64,000 bases of DNA from an uncultured Pseudoteredinibacter sp. (GTDB lineage Bacteria > Pseudomonadota > Gammaproteobacteria > Pseudomonadales > Cellvibrionaceae): assembly GCF_947500695.1 (NCBI RefSeq), contig NZ_CANMSS010000001.1, positions 124,001 to 188,000 of the forward strand, read 5' to 3'. This document shows, in pieces, positions 1-8,736 of the stretch; positions within the stretch are counted from its first letter, which is position 1, and each line of letters starts with the position of its first letter. The position numbers were made by a program, and so were the translations under genes. The notes under the pieces were generated by a model. It was not told the DNA's origin, ran no database searches, and saw nothing but the letters and a program-made list of their open reading frames with translations.

Positions 1-1801
1 CAGGTTCAGGAACGGAGACTTGTTGATCGGTCCAGTCACCATAGTAGATATTGGTGTTGAAAATACCGCGACCATCGGCGATTACCGCACGATGTGCAAA
101 CTCATAGTTCCACAGCTCTTCAGAATCAAATTCATTAACACCATTAAGCAGAGTTTTTTCTGAACCGCCTGAGCGATAGCTCTTTTTCACGAAGAATGAT
201 GAGGAAACCTTATCGTTCCAGTGGTAGCTAAGACCAAGTTGCGGCAAGATGTTGTCAAACTCTGTGGAGGTGTACTCAAGTGGCGTGACAGTTGATAGCG
301 CTCCTAGTGTTGAGTTAGCAAGACCAATAGCCATATCGACAGTGACTGGCTGTGGCCCAGGAATCAATACAGTATTACCGGTAATGGTGCCAAAGGTATT
401 CGGAAGCCCAGTTGACCCAAAAAAGCTAGGTAAAACAGTGCTGCTTCCACCTACGTTGGAAGAGCCAAAACTTTGTTCTTCTCGATCGTAGCGTAGGCCT
501 GCCGTTAAGGTCCATTGCTCACTGATTTCATATTCCCACTCGGTAAATGCCGCCCAGTTTTTGGTACTGACATCGGTGTAGCCTTTAGAGGTAAGATCGT
601 AAAGCTCTGGGTAGATGCCGGTAGCATCAATAAATAAACCGGCGAGGCCACCACTTGGATCGAAGTCGTTAAAATTATTACGTAAGCGTAGGTGGAAGAG
701 GGTATCGGTTGTTCGGATTGCATCTACTTGGCTGTAATAAACACCAGAGCTGCCACGCAAAGTATCGCCATTATAGTTTACGCGAAACTCTTGAGATTTA
801 GTTTTATCGCTGTCTTTGCGTTGGATTAAACCGCCGCCGTTTTCTGTAGTGAGAGCACTTCGGTCGCCATCATCAATACGGTCTCTATCGGCGTCTTGAT
901 AAGCGGTGATGCTGGTTAAGCTCCATTGATCATTAATCTGATAGTTAATGTTGAGTGAGGCTAAATCGGCTTCCAGAGGATGGTCAGAAGGCGCATCGTG
1001 CAAACTTATGCGTTGCGAGGCGTTGTAATCGCCAAGAATGGTACGGGTTTCGCCGCTGTTGTTTTCGATATGCTGCAAAGACAATACCATGCGCAGATCA
1101 TCATTGGGTTCTAACAACCACTTTAAGCGATAGGTTTCGTGGTTATCAAAGCCGTAGCTATCATCATTACGAGTCACGTTATCGATATAACCATCGGAAT
1201 CGCTTTTCTCGACCGCTAAACGAATCGCTGAAACACCGTCGACAAGATTAACATTGGCCGTGCCCTTATATTCGCGTCGGCCATAATTGCCAGCGCCCAA
1301 TAGCAGTTTACCGCTGTTTTCATAAAGCGGATCTTGAGTGCTAATAATAACCGCACCAGCAAGCGAGTTAGGGCCTAGGTTAGTGGATTGAGGCCCACGC
1401 AAAACTTCGACTTGGCTAATATCCCAAATCTGGGTGGCGCCATCGTTACGCATCCAGCCAGAATAGTTAATTCCATCGACAACAATGGAGGCCAAAGAAG
1501 CACGGTTAGGGGTGCTGATAGGGCCATCGGAAATACCGCGAATTCTAAAAGTACCGTTTATATAGGTGGTGCCCGGTGTCTGCAAAAAGACGTCTTCCAG
1601 CGAGACGATATTACGTTCTTCAATCATTTGACTAGAGTAAACGGCGACACTTTCTTTGGTGTCTTGCAAGGATCGTTCGATCTTCTGCCCCGTTACAATA
1701 ATCTCTTCGTCAATGCTTGGCTCCGCGGCCATTAGCATAGGGCTGCAGACAGAGGTGATTGCCGCCGCCAGCGCCGTTTTTTTAGCCATAGCTAAATCCA
1801 T
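1..1801 (-). CDS. TonB-dependent outer-membrane receptor, C-terminus beyond window
   Basis: The minus strand is open from an ATG at 1801 to the window edge, giving about 600 residues with no stop. A GGAGAG ribosome site sits just upstream of the ATG. The N-terminus has a short signal-like stretch, then a TonB-box-like EEIIVTGQK and a plug domain with typical phrases (FRIRGISDGP, VEVLRGPQSTNLG, NSLAGAVIIST). The rest is beta-barrel-like sequence. The family imports ferric siderophores, haem or other scarce ligands across the outer membrane, powered by TonB-ExbBD. A Fur-box-like sequence lies about 85 bases upstream of the start, so an iron-chelate substrate is the best inference. The substrate itself cannot be read from the sequence. 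The last 100-200 residues, including the terminal barrel strand, are missing because the window ends. Confidence 0.9.
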   Translation of the reverse strand, partial: MDLAMAKKTALAAAITSVCSPMLMAAEPSIDEEIIVTGQKIERSLQDTKESVAVYSSQMIEERNIVSLEDVFLQTPGTTYINGTFRIRGISDGPISTPNRASLASIVVDGINYSGWMRNDGATQIWDISQVEVLRGPQSTNLGPNSLAGAVIISTQDPLYENSGKLLLGAGNYGRREYKGTANVNLVDGVSAIRLAVEKSDSDGYIDNVTRNDDSYGFDNHETYRLKWLLEPNDDLRMVLSLQHIENNSGETRTILGDYNASQRISLHDAPSDHPLEADLASLNINYQINDQWSLTSITAYQDADRDRIDDGDRSALTTENGGGLIQRKDSDKTKSQEFRVNYNGDTLRGSSGVYYSQVDAIRTTDTLFHLRLRNNFNDFDPSGGLAGLFIDATGIYPELYDLTSKGYTDVSTKNWAAFTEWEYEISEQWTLTAGLRYDREEQSFGSSNVGGSSTVLPSFFGSTGLPNTFGTITGNTVLIPGPQPVTVDMAIGLANSTLGALSTVTPLEYTSTEFDNILPQLGLSYHWNDKVSSSFFVKKSYRSGGSEKTLLNGVNEFDSEELWNYEFAHRAVIADGRGIFNTNIYYGDWTDQQVSVPEP

Positions 1802-2117
1802 TTGTTCTCTCCACCTAAAGGTCTTTTATTAGTAGTTGCTCAAATAACAGGCATACAACTTTACCAGATGGGAAAATAAATAAAAATCATTATCATTAAT
1901 AATCGTAATTAATGATAAGTTCTGCTTAGGATATTTGTGGCTAGCTACTAAATGCTTAAAATCTGCGTAAAGGAGGGGGCTTTAAGTGACTAGCTTCTGC
2001 CGAAAAAGCACTTGCAATCAAAGGCTTATCGGTTATGATAGCGAGCTCCCAAATCGGGGGTATCTCAGAATTTAGCCGGCTTAAGTTGTAAAAATTTAGG
2101 CGAAGGCTTATCAAAAT
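1802..2117. other. Intergenic region between the receptor and tRNA-Pro
   Basis: No protein-coding gene is visible. The stretch holds the Fur-type operator of the receptor and presumably the tRNA promoter just before 2118. Nothing else stands out. Confidence 0.6.
1885..1903. promoter_or_regulatory. Fur box-like operator
   Basis: The sequence AATCATTATCATTAATAAT reads on the minus strand as overlapping ATAATGATAATGATT-type hexamers. It is a close match to the Fur consensus GATAATGATAATCATTATC. It lies about 85 bases upstream of the receptor start at 1801, and a second weaker AATGATAA half-site follows at 1911-1918. It would repress the receptor when iron is plentiful. The call rests on motif match and position. 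Confidence 0.65.
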
Positions 2118-2194
2118 CGGGGCGTAGCGCAGTCTGGTAGCGCACTACACTGGGGGTGTAGTGGTCGTAGGTTCAAATCCTGCCGTCCCGACCA
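2118..2194 (+). tRNA. tRNA-Pro (anticodon GGG)
   Basis: This 77-base sequence folds into a cloverleaf. The acceptor arm CGGGGCG pairs with CGTCCCG (one G-T wobble). The anticodon stem CTACA/TGTAG encloses the loop CTGGGGG, so the anticodon is GGG and it reads CCC proline codons. The T arm contains GGTTCAAATCC. The 3' end is A plus an encoded CCA at 2192-2194. The AT-rich island that begins within 100 bases downstream suggests this tRNA served as an integration site. I could not find a repeated copy of its 3' end (att site) at the far side. Confidence 0.97.
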
Positions 2195-2291
2195 TTTTTT
2201 CCTTTAAAATCAATGACTTATGATTTCGTTGCATCTCTAGTCATGGCTGGACTATAAGTTTAAGTCCATATTAAGTCCAGGGTGATTCTAT

Positions 2292-3551
2292 CTATCGTGT
2301 GTAAGTCGCTTTAGGTTTATTGTTTTGAGCGATTTCAACTTTAAGGGGGCTCCTGCCAATTTGATCTAATGCGTGTTCAACACAATATATAAAGTTAGTT
2401 TTTTTCAAGACGTGTATGGCCTTCTCTATTGGACGATCAGATTTTTTTAAGAGCTCTAGTTCACTTTCATAGAGCGATTCATAATGCTCGCATTCGAGAG
2501 CGCCTTGTCCTAGGTAGTATAAGCTGTGGATTCCAGCAATTTCTTCATTTGTTAAAGTCCTGGAGACATTTATAATTACTTCTTCTCTGTTTATATTAGC
2601 CTCTATTGCAGCTGTTATCCCTAGTTGTTGGGAAGAGGCAATTCTGTAGTTTGTAGTTCCGTCTCCATTATTTATCTCTGAGATTTTTTTGCATAATCTA
2701 ATAAGTGTTCTGTCTTGCAGGCCCAACAGAGGATTTTCAATCCCGAGTTTCGAAGCTAGAAATCGATTTCGTTTAATCTTATCAATGGATTTACCTATTT
2801 CGTTTGAGCTTATGCCAAATTTTTTTTGTAAAATTGGTTTTAAATCTTTGTAATTACTCCAGTCTTCTAGCTTGGGAAGGGAGTCCGCCAACTCACATAA
2901 ATCACGTCGTGCCATATGGCGAGTAAACGTGCTTAGCTGATATTCTGCTATTAGAGTCTCTATATAATCCTCTAGTTCCACCAGCCCTCTGTCTAGTCGT
3001 TCGAAGTCTTGCTTTAGGACTTCTAAGTTAATTAAGGAAATACTAGAAAGGTGTCGCCTGTTCGCCTGGTTCATTGGGTATCTAAAAACCTGACCTGTTT
3101 GATCGACCTGACTAATATTCGATATAAGATAGTCTATAGGATCTAAATAGGAGCAGAACTCATTTCTAAATGCGCCTGCGTGCTTTTTCAGGAATAGCCA
3201 GATATTGGATAGGTTATGTGTAGATTCATATTTGAAACCTAGTGTAGGGTCCTTGGTTAAGATAGCCCATAACTGATATAGCTTCTCAAGGCGCTTTATT
3301 GCATGTTTAAGTCTTAACTCAACGGAGTGGCGAATACTAAAACAAATTGGATAGACTAAATGATCAATTGAAAGGTGGGGGTCTCGGGTGGCTTGCTCTA
3401 TCAGGGCTAGCGCGGCAGTCGAATACCCTTTTGAATACTCGTGATAGCCTGGAAGTCCATTCTCCCCTACACATGCATTCAAGTGTGTGTTGTCTCCTCC
3501 ACGAAATGTACTATTTGGCCCTTTCTTGAGTAGAGAGTTTTTGTTTCCCAC
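2292..3551 (-). CDS. HEPN-like helical protein, third gene of the putative defence operon
   Basis: This 419-residue protein is rich in helix, with no signal peptide or membrane segment. Residues 70-90 contain FSIRHSVELRLKHAI and residues about 111-118 THNLSNIW. An Arg/His-Ser-x-Glu-Leu helix followed by an HxL helix is reminiscent of HEPN-type families, many of which are RNases or toxin-like effectors. The resemblance is weak and is an inference. It starts 43 bases after the stop of the nuclease-NTPase gene on the same strand, so the two are probably cotranscribed. It lies in an AT-rich island next to tRNA-Pro. Function is unknown; an effector or partner of the NTPase is the likeliest role. 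Confidence 0.75.
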   Translation of the reverse strand: MGNKNSLLKKGPNSTFRGGDNTHLNACVGENGLPGYHEYSKGYSTAALALIEQATRDPHLSIDHLVYPICFSIRHSVELRLKHAIKRLEKLYQLWAILTKDPTLGFKYESTHNLSNIWLFLKKHAGAFRNEFCSYLDPIDYLISNISQVDQTGQVFRYPMNQANRRHLSSISLINLEVLKQDFERLDRGLVELEDYIETLIAEYQLSTFTRHMARRDLCELADSLPKLEDWSNYKDLKPILQKKFGISSNEIGKSIDKIKRNRFLASKLGIENPLLGLQDRTLIRLCKKISEINNGDGTTNYRIASSQQLGITAAIEANINREEVIINVSRTLTNEEIAGIHSLYYLGQGALECEHYESLYESELELLKKSDRPIEKAIHVLKKTNFIYCVEHALDQIGRSPLKVEIAQNNKPKATYTR

Positions 3552-3594
3552 GCTACATTCTCCTTAAGTTAAAAGGTAGTTTCCGCTTTATCGG

Positions 3595-6234
3595 CTACAT
3601 TACAAATTCAAATTCTTCATCATATAATTTATCAAGTCCTATATGATTCTTAATAATCTCTCTAAGGCCACTCTGCTCGAACGGTGGCCGGCTTTGAATG
3701 ATTTTAAGGATATTTTCTTGTGAGTTATTGAAAGTGCCGTGCTTGTCGTAAGTTTGTTCTAGCAACGTGTCTAGTTCATTCGAATTTCCATAGAGGTAGA
3801 GGGGGCCAACCCACCATTCATCTAATACAAGGTCCGGTAGATTAATATTTCTATTTTTTGCAATTTCTTCACTGGCCAAGAACTCTTGAATTCTAAGGTG
3901 AGAAAAGGAGTAGGTATCTGTTTCTGAATAGTGGATCAATATGTTGCAGGTGGTGGTTAAATCGTTGAATATATTATCAATATGAGTATCGTCGCTGTAG
4001 GGCATTCTAACTTTTAAGGTGTTGACGAATTCTTCTTCCGATGCATCTCGCAGTTTTCTGCTGTGTAGATAGTAGCCCAGTATTGTACACGCTCGATACA
4101 GATCATTTTGATTGCATCTCGCTCTCGATATTCCTTTGTGTTGATCATATGTGCCACATAGCAATTCAATATGCTTTCGGTATATATCTGCTTCATTTTG
4201 CGGCACGGAGATTCCCTGAAGATAAAGTGTGCACAATATGGTTGCTAGTAGTGGATTTTTAATTACATCCTTAATTTCACTAGTTTCGATGCTATTCCAT
4301 ATGTGTTTTGCTTCACTTTCGCATGCAATCCAGTTTTGTATAAATTCTTTGAGTTGCATGTCAGTGAACGGTTCTAGGGTGATTCCCAAGAAGTTGATTT
4401 CGTGTATCGCGCTCAAGCTAGTCCTTGCTGACGTTAATACTTGAGTTCGATTAACTCGGTGTGGTATCGAGTTGATAGCATCGACTATCCAGGGAAGAGA
4501 AGAAATAGCTTCGTCAAGAGCGTCAATAACAAATACGGTTCTTTCTTTCTTGGATATGTGTTTTAAGAAACTGTTGATTTGTTCAGGTGAGGTTTCAATA
4601 CCTTTATATAGAAAGTAGCTTCTCATTAGAGAGTTGAATTTATCCTTGCTATTATTTATAGGGGATCTCTCTTCTGGGGTTAGTTTTTGAATTGTGTTGA
4701 CTATCCTGTTAAGTGGCATAAATATCACGTTTGATTGATCATTGGATATTTTTTTGGCGTACGTGTGGAGAGTTGTGGTTTTTCCTGCTCCGGCATGACC
4801 AAATATTGCGATGTCACATCCGGAGTCAAATATTTTGTGTATCGGAATGCTTAGTGTATCAGTGTCTATTTCTTTGGGTAGGTCTTCCAGTCCTACCTTT
4901 AATGAAAAGGTTACTGATTTTCTAAAAATTAGATCAAATGCTTTTAGGAAGTTGTTTATTTCTCGGAGAAGGTTTCCAACTTCGCTTGTAGATAATGTCT
5001 TGTCGTTAAGGTTTTTAATGCCACTCTTGATTGATTTTGATATTTCGTTAAGTTTAGTCTCAATTCGTTTTGAGTTAAGTCGTGCGTTATATTCCGGTTT
5101 TGGAATTATTTTATGGCCTAATTTCAAGGATTGGGATTGAAGTATTGTTATAGAGTTTATGGCGTTCGTTTCCCTTTTAAGCTCGTCGGCCAAGTGTTCT
5201 GGGTGGTCTTTGATCTGACCTAGTTTTTTTAGATCATGGTTTATGGGTTTGAGTTTTCTTAGTTTTATTAGGATGTCTGATATTATGGTAGAGGTCGGGT
5301 TTTTTTTATCATCCTTATATTTATTTGATATGGATCTTGAGATTTTTGTTATTGTGGAGTTAAGTCGCTCTAGTTGAATGGATGTTTTTTTATCAATTTC
5401 CTTTTTAGATGAAATGTTGTCTCTATTTTCTTTGGAGTTATATTGGTCTTCTTTTTTTTTGAATTCGTTTTCAGTCTCTTTTTTGTTTTCTATAATTTCT
5501 TGACCTATGTATTTTTCCAGTTCTTGATCTAGTTCTTTTAGGTTTTCCCACTTTTCCTGGTCGCACATAAACGATTTTTTCGAGGATATCCTTATGATGC
5601 TTCTTAGTAATTTTCTACTTTCAGCCTTTCCGACGAAAAAGTTCAAGTCGGTGTAGTACCTAGAGTAGGCAGTGTTTTCTGGAATTGCTAAGGCGTTTTT
5701 AAGTTCTAGGTTAATAAGCTCGTTTTCCCTTGGGGTGGTTGCATCCCAATAGTCCCCCAATATTTCTTTAAATGCTGTTGGCCAGTGGTGTTTGATAGCA
5801 TCCGAGAGTTTGCATTTGTCAATTGTGCATATTCTTGGATCTTGAAGTATTTCTATTTGTTCCTCGATGTGTCTTGTGTCAACATCGAATGGCGTTATAA
5901 GAAATGCTTTGATGGGTAGTCTTTCTATGCCGTCTGAGCAAGGAACTTTTTTTTGTAGGCATTGTCGTAATTGGTAAGTGATGTCGCTAAACAGCCTTCT
6001 GCTTTCAGAGCTTTTGTTGGTTTTTATTTTTTTGGATTGAATGGCTGCTATTTCAAGATCACCAAATTCTCCTTTTTTTATAGCTATTATATCCTTTCCT
6101 TTTTCGTAAGCCCCTCCATTGAAGTCACAAAAGTCATATCCCATTCTCTTGAATAAGGGTATTACAATTGATCTGCTAAACTCATCCTCGTGAAAACTCT
6201 GTATTTTCTGAAAAAAACTATCTTCAATATTCAA
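3595..6234 (-). CDS. Mrr-like nuclease-NACHT/STAND NTPase (probable anti-phage defence protein)
   Basis: This 879-residue protein has three parts. Residues about 15-110 look like a PD-(D/E)xK Mrr-type nuclease: GKDIIAI carries Asp48, then comes IQSKK with Gln66-x-Lys68, as in the D...QxK catalytic pattern. Residues about 210-440 are charged and helical, probably a coiled coil. From about 470 comes a NACHT-type P-loop NTPase: Walker A GHAGAGKTT at 479-487, Walker B VIDALDEA with Asp571/Asp574-Glu575, a sensor-like VLTSARTS, and the late HLRIQEFLASEE helix typical of NACHT proteins (about 780). Bacterial NACHT proteins act as NLR-like phage sensors that trigger an attached effector. Here the nuclease would cut DNA after oligomerisation. 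No long C-terminal repeat sensor is present. The gene sits 20 bases after the 254-aa gene and 43 bases before the HEPN-like gene. Confidence 0.85.
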   Translation of the reverse strand: MNIEDSFFQKIQSFHEDEFSRSIVIPLFKRMGYDFCDFNGGAYEKGKDIIAIKKGEFGDLEIAAIQSKKIKTNKSSESRRLFSDITYQLRQCLQKKVPCSDGIERLPIKAFLITPFDVDTRHIEEQIEILQDPRICTIDKCKLSDAIKHHWPTAFKEILGDYWDATTPRENELINLELKNALAIPENTAYSRYYTDLNFFVGKAESRKLLRSIIRISSKKSFMCDQEKWENLKELDQELEKYIGQEIIENKKETENEFKKKEDQYNSKENRDNISSKKEIDKKTSIQLERLNSTITKISRSISNKYKDDKKNPTSTIISDILIKLRKLKPINHDLKKLGQIKDHPEHLADELKRETNAINSITILQSQSLKLGHKIIPKPEYNARLNSKRIETKLNEISKSIKSGIKNLNDKTLSTSEVGNLLREINNFLKAFDLIFRKSVTFSLKVGLEDLPKEIDTDTLSIPIHKIFDSGCDIAIFGHAGAGKTTTLHTYAKKISNDQSNVIFMPLNRIVNTIQKLTPEERSPINNSKDKFNSLMRSYFLYKGIETSPEQINSFLKHISKKERTVFVIDALDEAISSLPWIVDAINSIPHRVNRTQVLTSARTSLSAIHEINFLGITLEPFTDMQLKEFIQNWIACESEAKHIWNSIETSEIKDVIKNPLLATILCTLYLQGISVPQNEADIYRKHIELLCGTYDQHKGISRARCNQNDLYRACTILGYYLHSRKLRDASEEEFVNTLKVRMPYSDDTHIDNIFNDLTTTCNILIHYSETDTYSFSHLRIQEFLASEEIAKNRNINLPDLVLDEWWVGPLYLYGNSNELDTLLEQTYDKHGTFNNSQENILKIIQSRPPFEQSGLREIIKNHIGLDKLYDEEFEFVM

Positions 6235-6254
6235 GTGCCGTGTCCTTTACTTTT

Positions 6255-7019
6255 TCAATATTGGGCATGTGTTCTTTTTAAATCTAGTATTTGGGGGATG
6301 TTTTCAGTTATTAAGTGGCCAGTATGTACCAGTAAAAAATATGGTAATGGCAGACCAAGCAAGCATGTGTTCATCAGGCGGGAAATCGGTTTGTCGAATC
6401 TATTGCCATTGTCTTCTTGCTCGGTTGGATGCGCGTGTGACCCTCCAAACGAATTTGCAACTCTTTTGATTAGATTTGTCCGACTTATTTGTAAGGAATC
6501 AAGCTGGCCTGACGGAGCTGAAAATTGCACTCTACATATTTCTGCATTCATCCACTCTCTAAATAAGAGCCTTTTCGATTTTGGTGAATTGAAACTGTGA
6601 TTTTCTCCTTCACTTAAAGTAGTTCCCATGACCCTATAGTAACTGTGCATATCAGCCCAACCTTCCTTGTCTGATGTGGCGAATTTACCAGATATGCTAA
6701 AATCAACTCCGTCAGGTATTGGCTCGTCACTTAAAACTTCTCCTTTGGCGCAGAATACTTTTACACCGCCTTCCATGTAGCACACCACGTGTTCATGGCG
6801 CTTGATTGCCTTGCTGAACTTTCTGGCTGGAGATTGGTGCTTGAACGGCTTTTTAAGTTTAACTGGCTCAAAACTAGATTCTAGGTCTTCAATGATCTCT
6901 GTCCATATTCTTAATGAGTGAGAGAGGTCCGATAGGGAAACAAGATCATAGGTTTTTCTGGCATGTTGAAGATGTTTATCCAGCCTAGTGAGGTAAAAAA
7001 AGAGTTTACGTTGATCCAT
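6255..7019 (-). CDS. Conserved-looking protein of unknown function, first gene of the putative defence operon
   Basis: This 254-residue protein has no signal peptide or recognisable domain. The first 50 residues form amphipathic helices (TRLDKHLQHARKTYDL...DLSHSLRIWTEII). The middle section, from about residue 75, looks like beta strands (HVVCYMEGGVKVFCAKGEVL). Near residue 190 is a small GGSHAHP stretch with two histidines. Its stop lies 20 bases before the start of the nuclease-NACHT gene, so it is the probable first gene of that operon. A role as sensor, regulator or immunity-like partner of the NTPase is a guess from position only. Confidence 0.7.
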   Translation of the reverse strand: MDQRKLFFYLTRLDKHLQHARKTYDLVSLSDLSHSLRIWTEIIEDLESSFEPVKLKKPFKHQSPARKFSKAIKRHEHVVCYMEGGVKVFCAKGEVLSDEPIPDGVDFSISGKFATSDKEGWADMHSYYRVMGTTLSEGENHSFNSPKSKRLLFREWMNAEICRVQFSAPSGQLDSLQISRTNLIKRVANSFGGSHAHPTEQEDNGNRFDKPISRLMNTCLLGLPLPYFLLVHTGHLITENIPQILDLKRTHAQY

Positions 7020-7047
7020 ATCCTATTAACCTTTATCAATCGTACAC

Positions 7048-7473
7048 TTATTGACAGAACTCCAAGGGCGGCGCATTCGCGCCACCAGTGGCAAAACCAG
7101 TGTTATTGAGTGGGCTGTTTGAAAATTCGGGTATGAAGTGGACAGTCCATTGTCTAACTCGGGTCTTGATTAATTTTTGGCCAGTGAAGAGTAAGCCAAA
7201 TATTCTGTTTGTTATTTCGCCATATTTGTTGGGTGTATCTTTGGCGACTAGGTAGGCCCTTAATGGTTGTTCTGTACGCTTACAGTTTGGGCCGCCGCTC
7301 AATTCTACAAAGCTTTGCCAGTCGCCGTCATCTGCTGCTTGGATGATTTGATCAAGTAAGTGCGAGTTTATGGCGCTTAAAGTCTCTTTGGCGCTCTCAT
7401 TGTTGGCAAATCGTCTGGCTTCACACCAAACCGTAACGCTAGGGCCGCCAATAGCCTGGAATTGGCGAATGCG
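7048..7473 (-). pseudogene. C-terminal remnant of a P2-type phage replication protein A (GPA)
   Basis: The minus strand is open for about 141 codons after an in-frame TGA at 7476-7474, with no convincing start. It begins RQFQAIGGPSVTVWCEARRF and continues QAADDGDWQSFVELSGGP and NKYGEITNRIFGLLF. This is the characteristic run of the C-terminal third of the rolling-circle replication endonuclease of P2-like phages (IGGPxVTVWRELRR ... GG ... N.YGE...I.GL). The catalytic two-tyrosine region is missing, so it cannot be functional. It shows that a P2-like prophage or satellite once occupied this place. A TTG at 7302 could start an 84-residue piece but has no visible support. Confidence 0.75.
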
Positions 7474-7566
7474 TCAGGTTGAGGCCGGGGCACGAATAGG
7501 GGGTCTCCCGGCCTGGATTTCACTTAAATCAAAACATTGAAGAACGTTTATGACCTGCTATAGGTG

Positions 7567-8574
7567 CTATTCGATCTCGCCGTTTAGCCTTCTAAGGGCG
7601 AAATGTCCCCGCTCAGAAACTGCTTTAGATTTATCATTAGCAAAGTTGTGAGCTAAGCTATAGACCTCTTCGCCAAGGCTTTTCATCTCTTTAATGAAAA
7701 ATTCAGCAGCTACTCGGCGCACGATGGATGATGAGTCATTTGTGGAGTGATTCAGCAAGGTGTTGAATGGTATCTCATGGTCAATTGGCCGTTCTCCTAA
7801 AATAGGTTTGACCTTGCCCTTAAGGTATCGAATGTCTGTCCATTCAAATTTTCTCGCTTCTAGCCAAACCGCTCTTTTTTCAAATAGATAGCGGTATGCT
7901 CTCGCTCTAACGGATGGCTGAATAGCCGTTTGTGCTATTTCAAACAGTTGATCGTCCAGCACCGTTGTCCGGCTTACTTGGCTCATTAAAAAAGACATTG
8001 GGCCAGAGCTTAAAGAGATCAATTGCTGCGTTAGTGGTTTGCTTATGGCTGGGGTTTGAATGATTTCAAACAATACGTCTTTATCGACTTTCTCGATACG
8101 GCCCCAAGAGCTTAGGTTTGGAAGTGTTACGCGTATAGCATCTGTTACATGCTCAGGGCTGCTTTGCTTGGCAATTTGGGGGAGTATATCTCTTGCGGCC
8201 GCTCGAACCTGAGGAACCCAATCGTTTAGCCGTCTCAAGGCTAGGATAAAGAAGAGGCTATTGGGTGCAGGGGATGAGAGTCTCTTTAGGGCTTTTTCAC
8301 GCTGGCGGCCATTCCAGCTTATTAGTTCAAGCCAAAGCTGGCCTTGTGGAGGTTTTCCTCCAAAAAAACTACCAAGATTCAATGTAGGGTTTGCAGTATT
8401 GCCGTATGTATAACGAATTACGGATTCCCACTCGTCAAAGCTGGCAAGAGGTATCTTGTCCGTAGCCTCGGCTAGCAATCTCAATCCTTGATCCGAACGT
8501 ACCGAATATAGCGTATTGGCTATCGCCTTAATGTCCGCAATTACGGCTTTTTCTAGCTCTGTTTGCTCTTGCAT
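7567..8574 (-). CDS. HEAT-repeat-like helical protein of unknown function
   Basis: This 335-residue soluble protein has several helical pairs of HEAT type: NSLFFILALRRLNDWVPQVRAAARDIL near residues 105-130, QPSVRARAYRYLFEK near 225, SSSIVRRVAAEFFIKEM near 280, and KAVSERGHFALRRLN at the end. HEAT repeats usually form curved scaffolds that bind proteins or nucleic acid. No catalytic motif is visible. It lies upstream of the phage remnant on the same strand, with the same AT-rich style as the defence operon, so it probably belongs to the island. The start ATG at 8574 is the first in frame. A link to defence is contextual only. Confidence 0.75.
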   Translation of the reverse strand: MQEQTELEKAVIADIKAIANTLYSVRSDQGLRLLAEATDKIPLASFDEWESVIRYTYGNTANPTLNLGSFFGGKPPQGQLWLELISWNGRQREKALKRLSSPAPNSLFFILALRRLNDWVPQVRAAARDILPQIAKQSSPEHVTDAIRVTLPNLSSWGRIEKVDKDVLFEIIQTPAISKPLTQQLISLSSGPMSFLMSQVSRTTVLDDQLFEIAQTAIQPSVRARAYRYLFEKRAVWLEARKFEWTDIRYLKGKVKPILGERPIDHEIPFNTLLNHSTNDSSSIVRRVAAEFFIKEMKSLGEEVYSLAHNFANDKSKAVSERGHFALRRLNGEIE

Positions 8575-8736
8575 TGTTAAATTGTGATCTCATTGGTTTA
8601 TCCACTTTGCCAGTAAAGCAGGCTTTGCGCTAACGACGGCTAAAAGATATTGCCTATCGAATGTTGGGCGCGCGAGCTGAGCGTATAACGTATTCGCATT
8701 TGGCCAAAAATTTTATCTATCAATTAGCGCCCAAAC

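Noticed and set aside
7474..7566. Start of the phage replication protein or a separate small gene
   Set aside because: An in-frame TGA at 7476-7474 and a TAG further up leave only a 27-codon scrap, with nothing to link it to a known protein.
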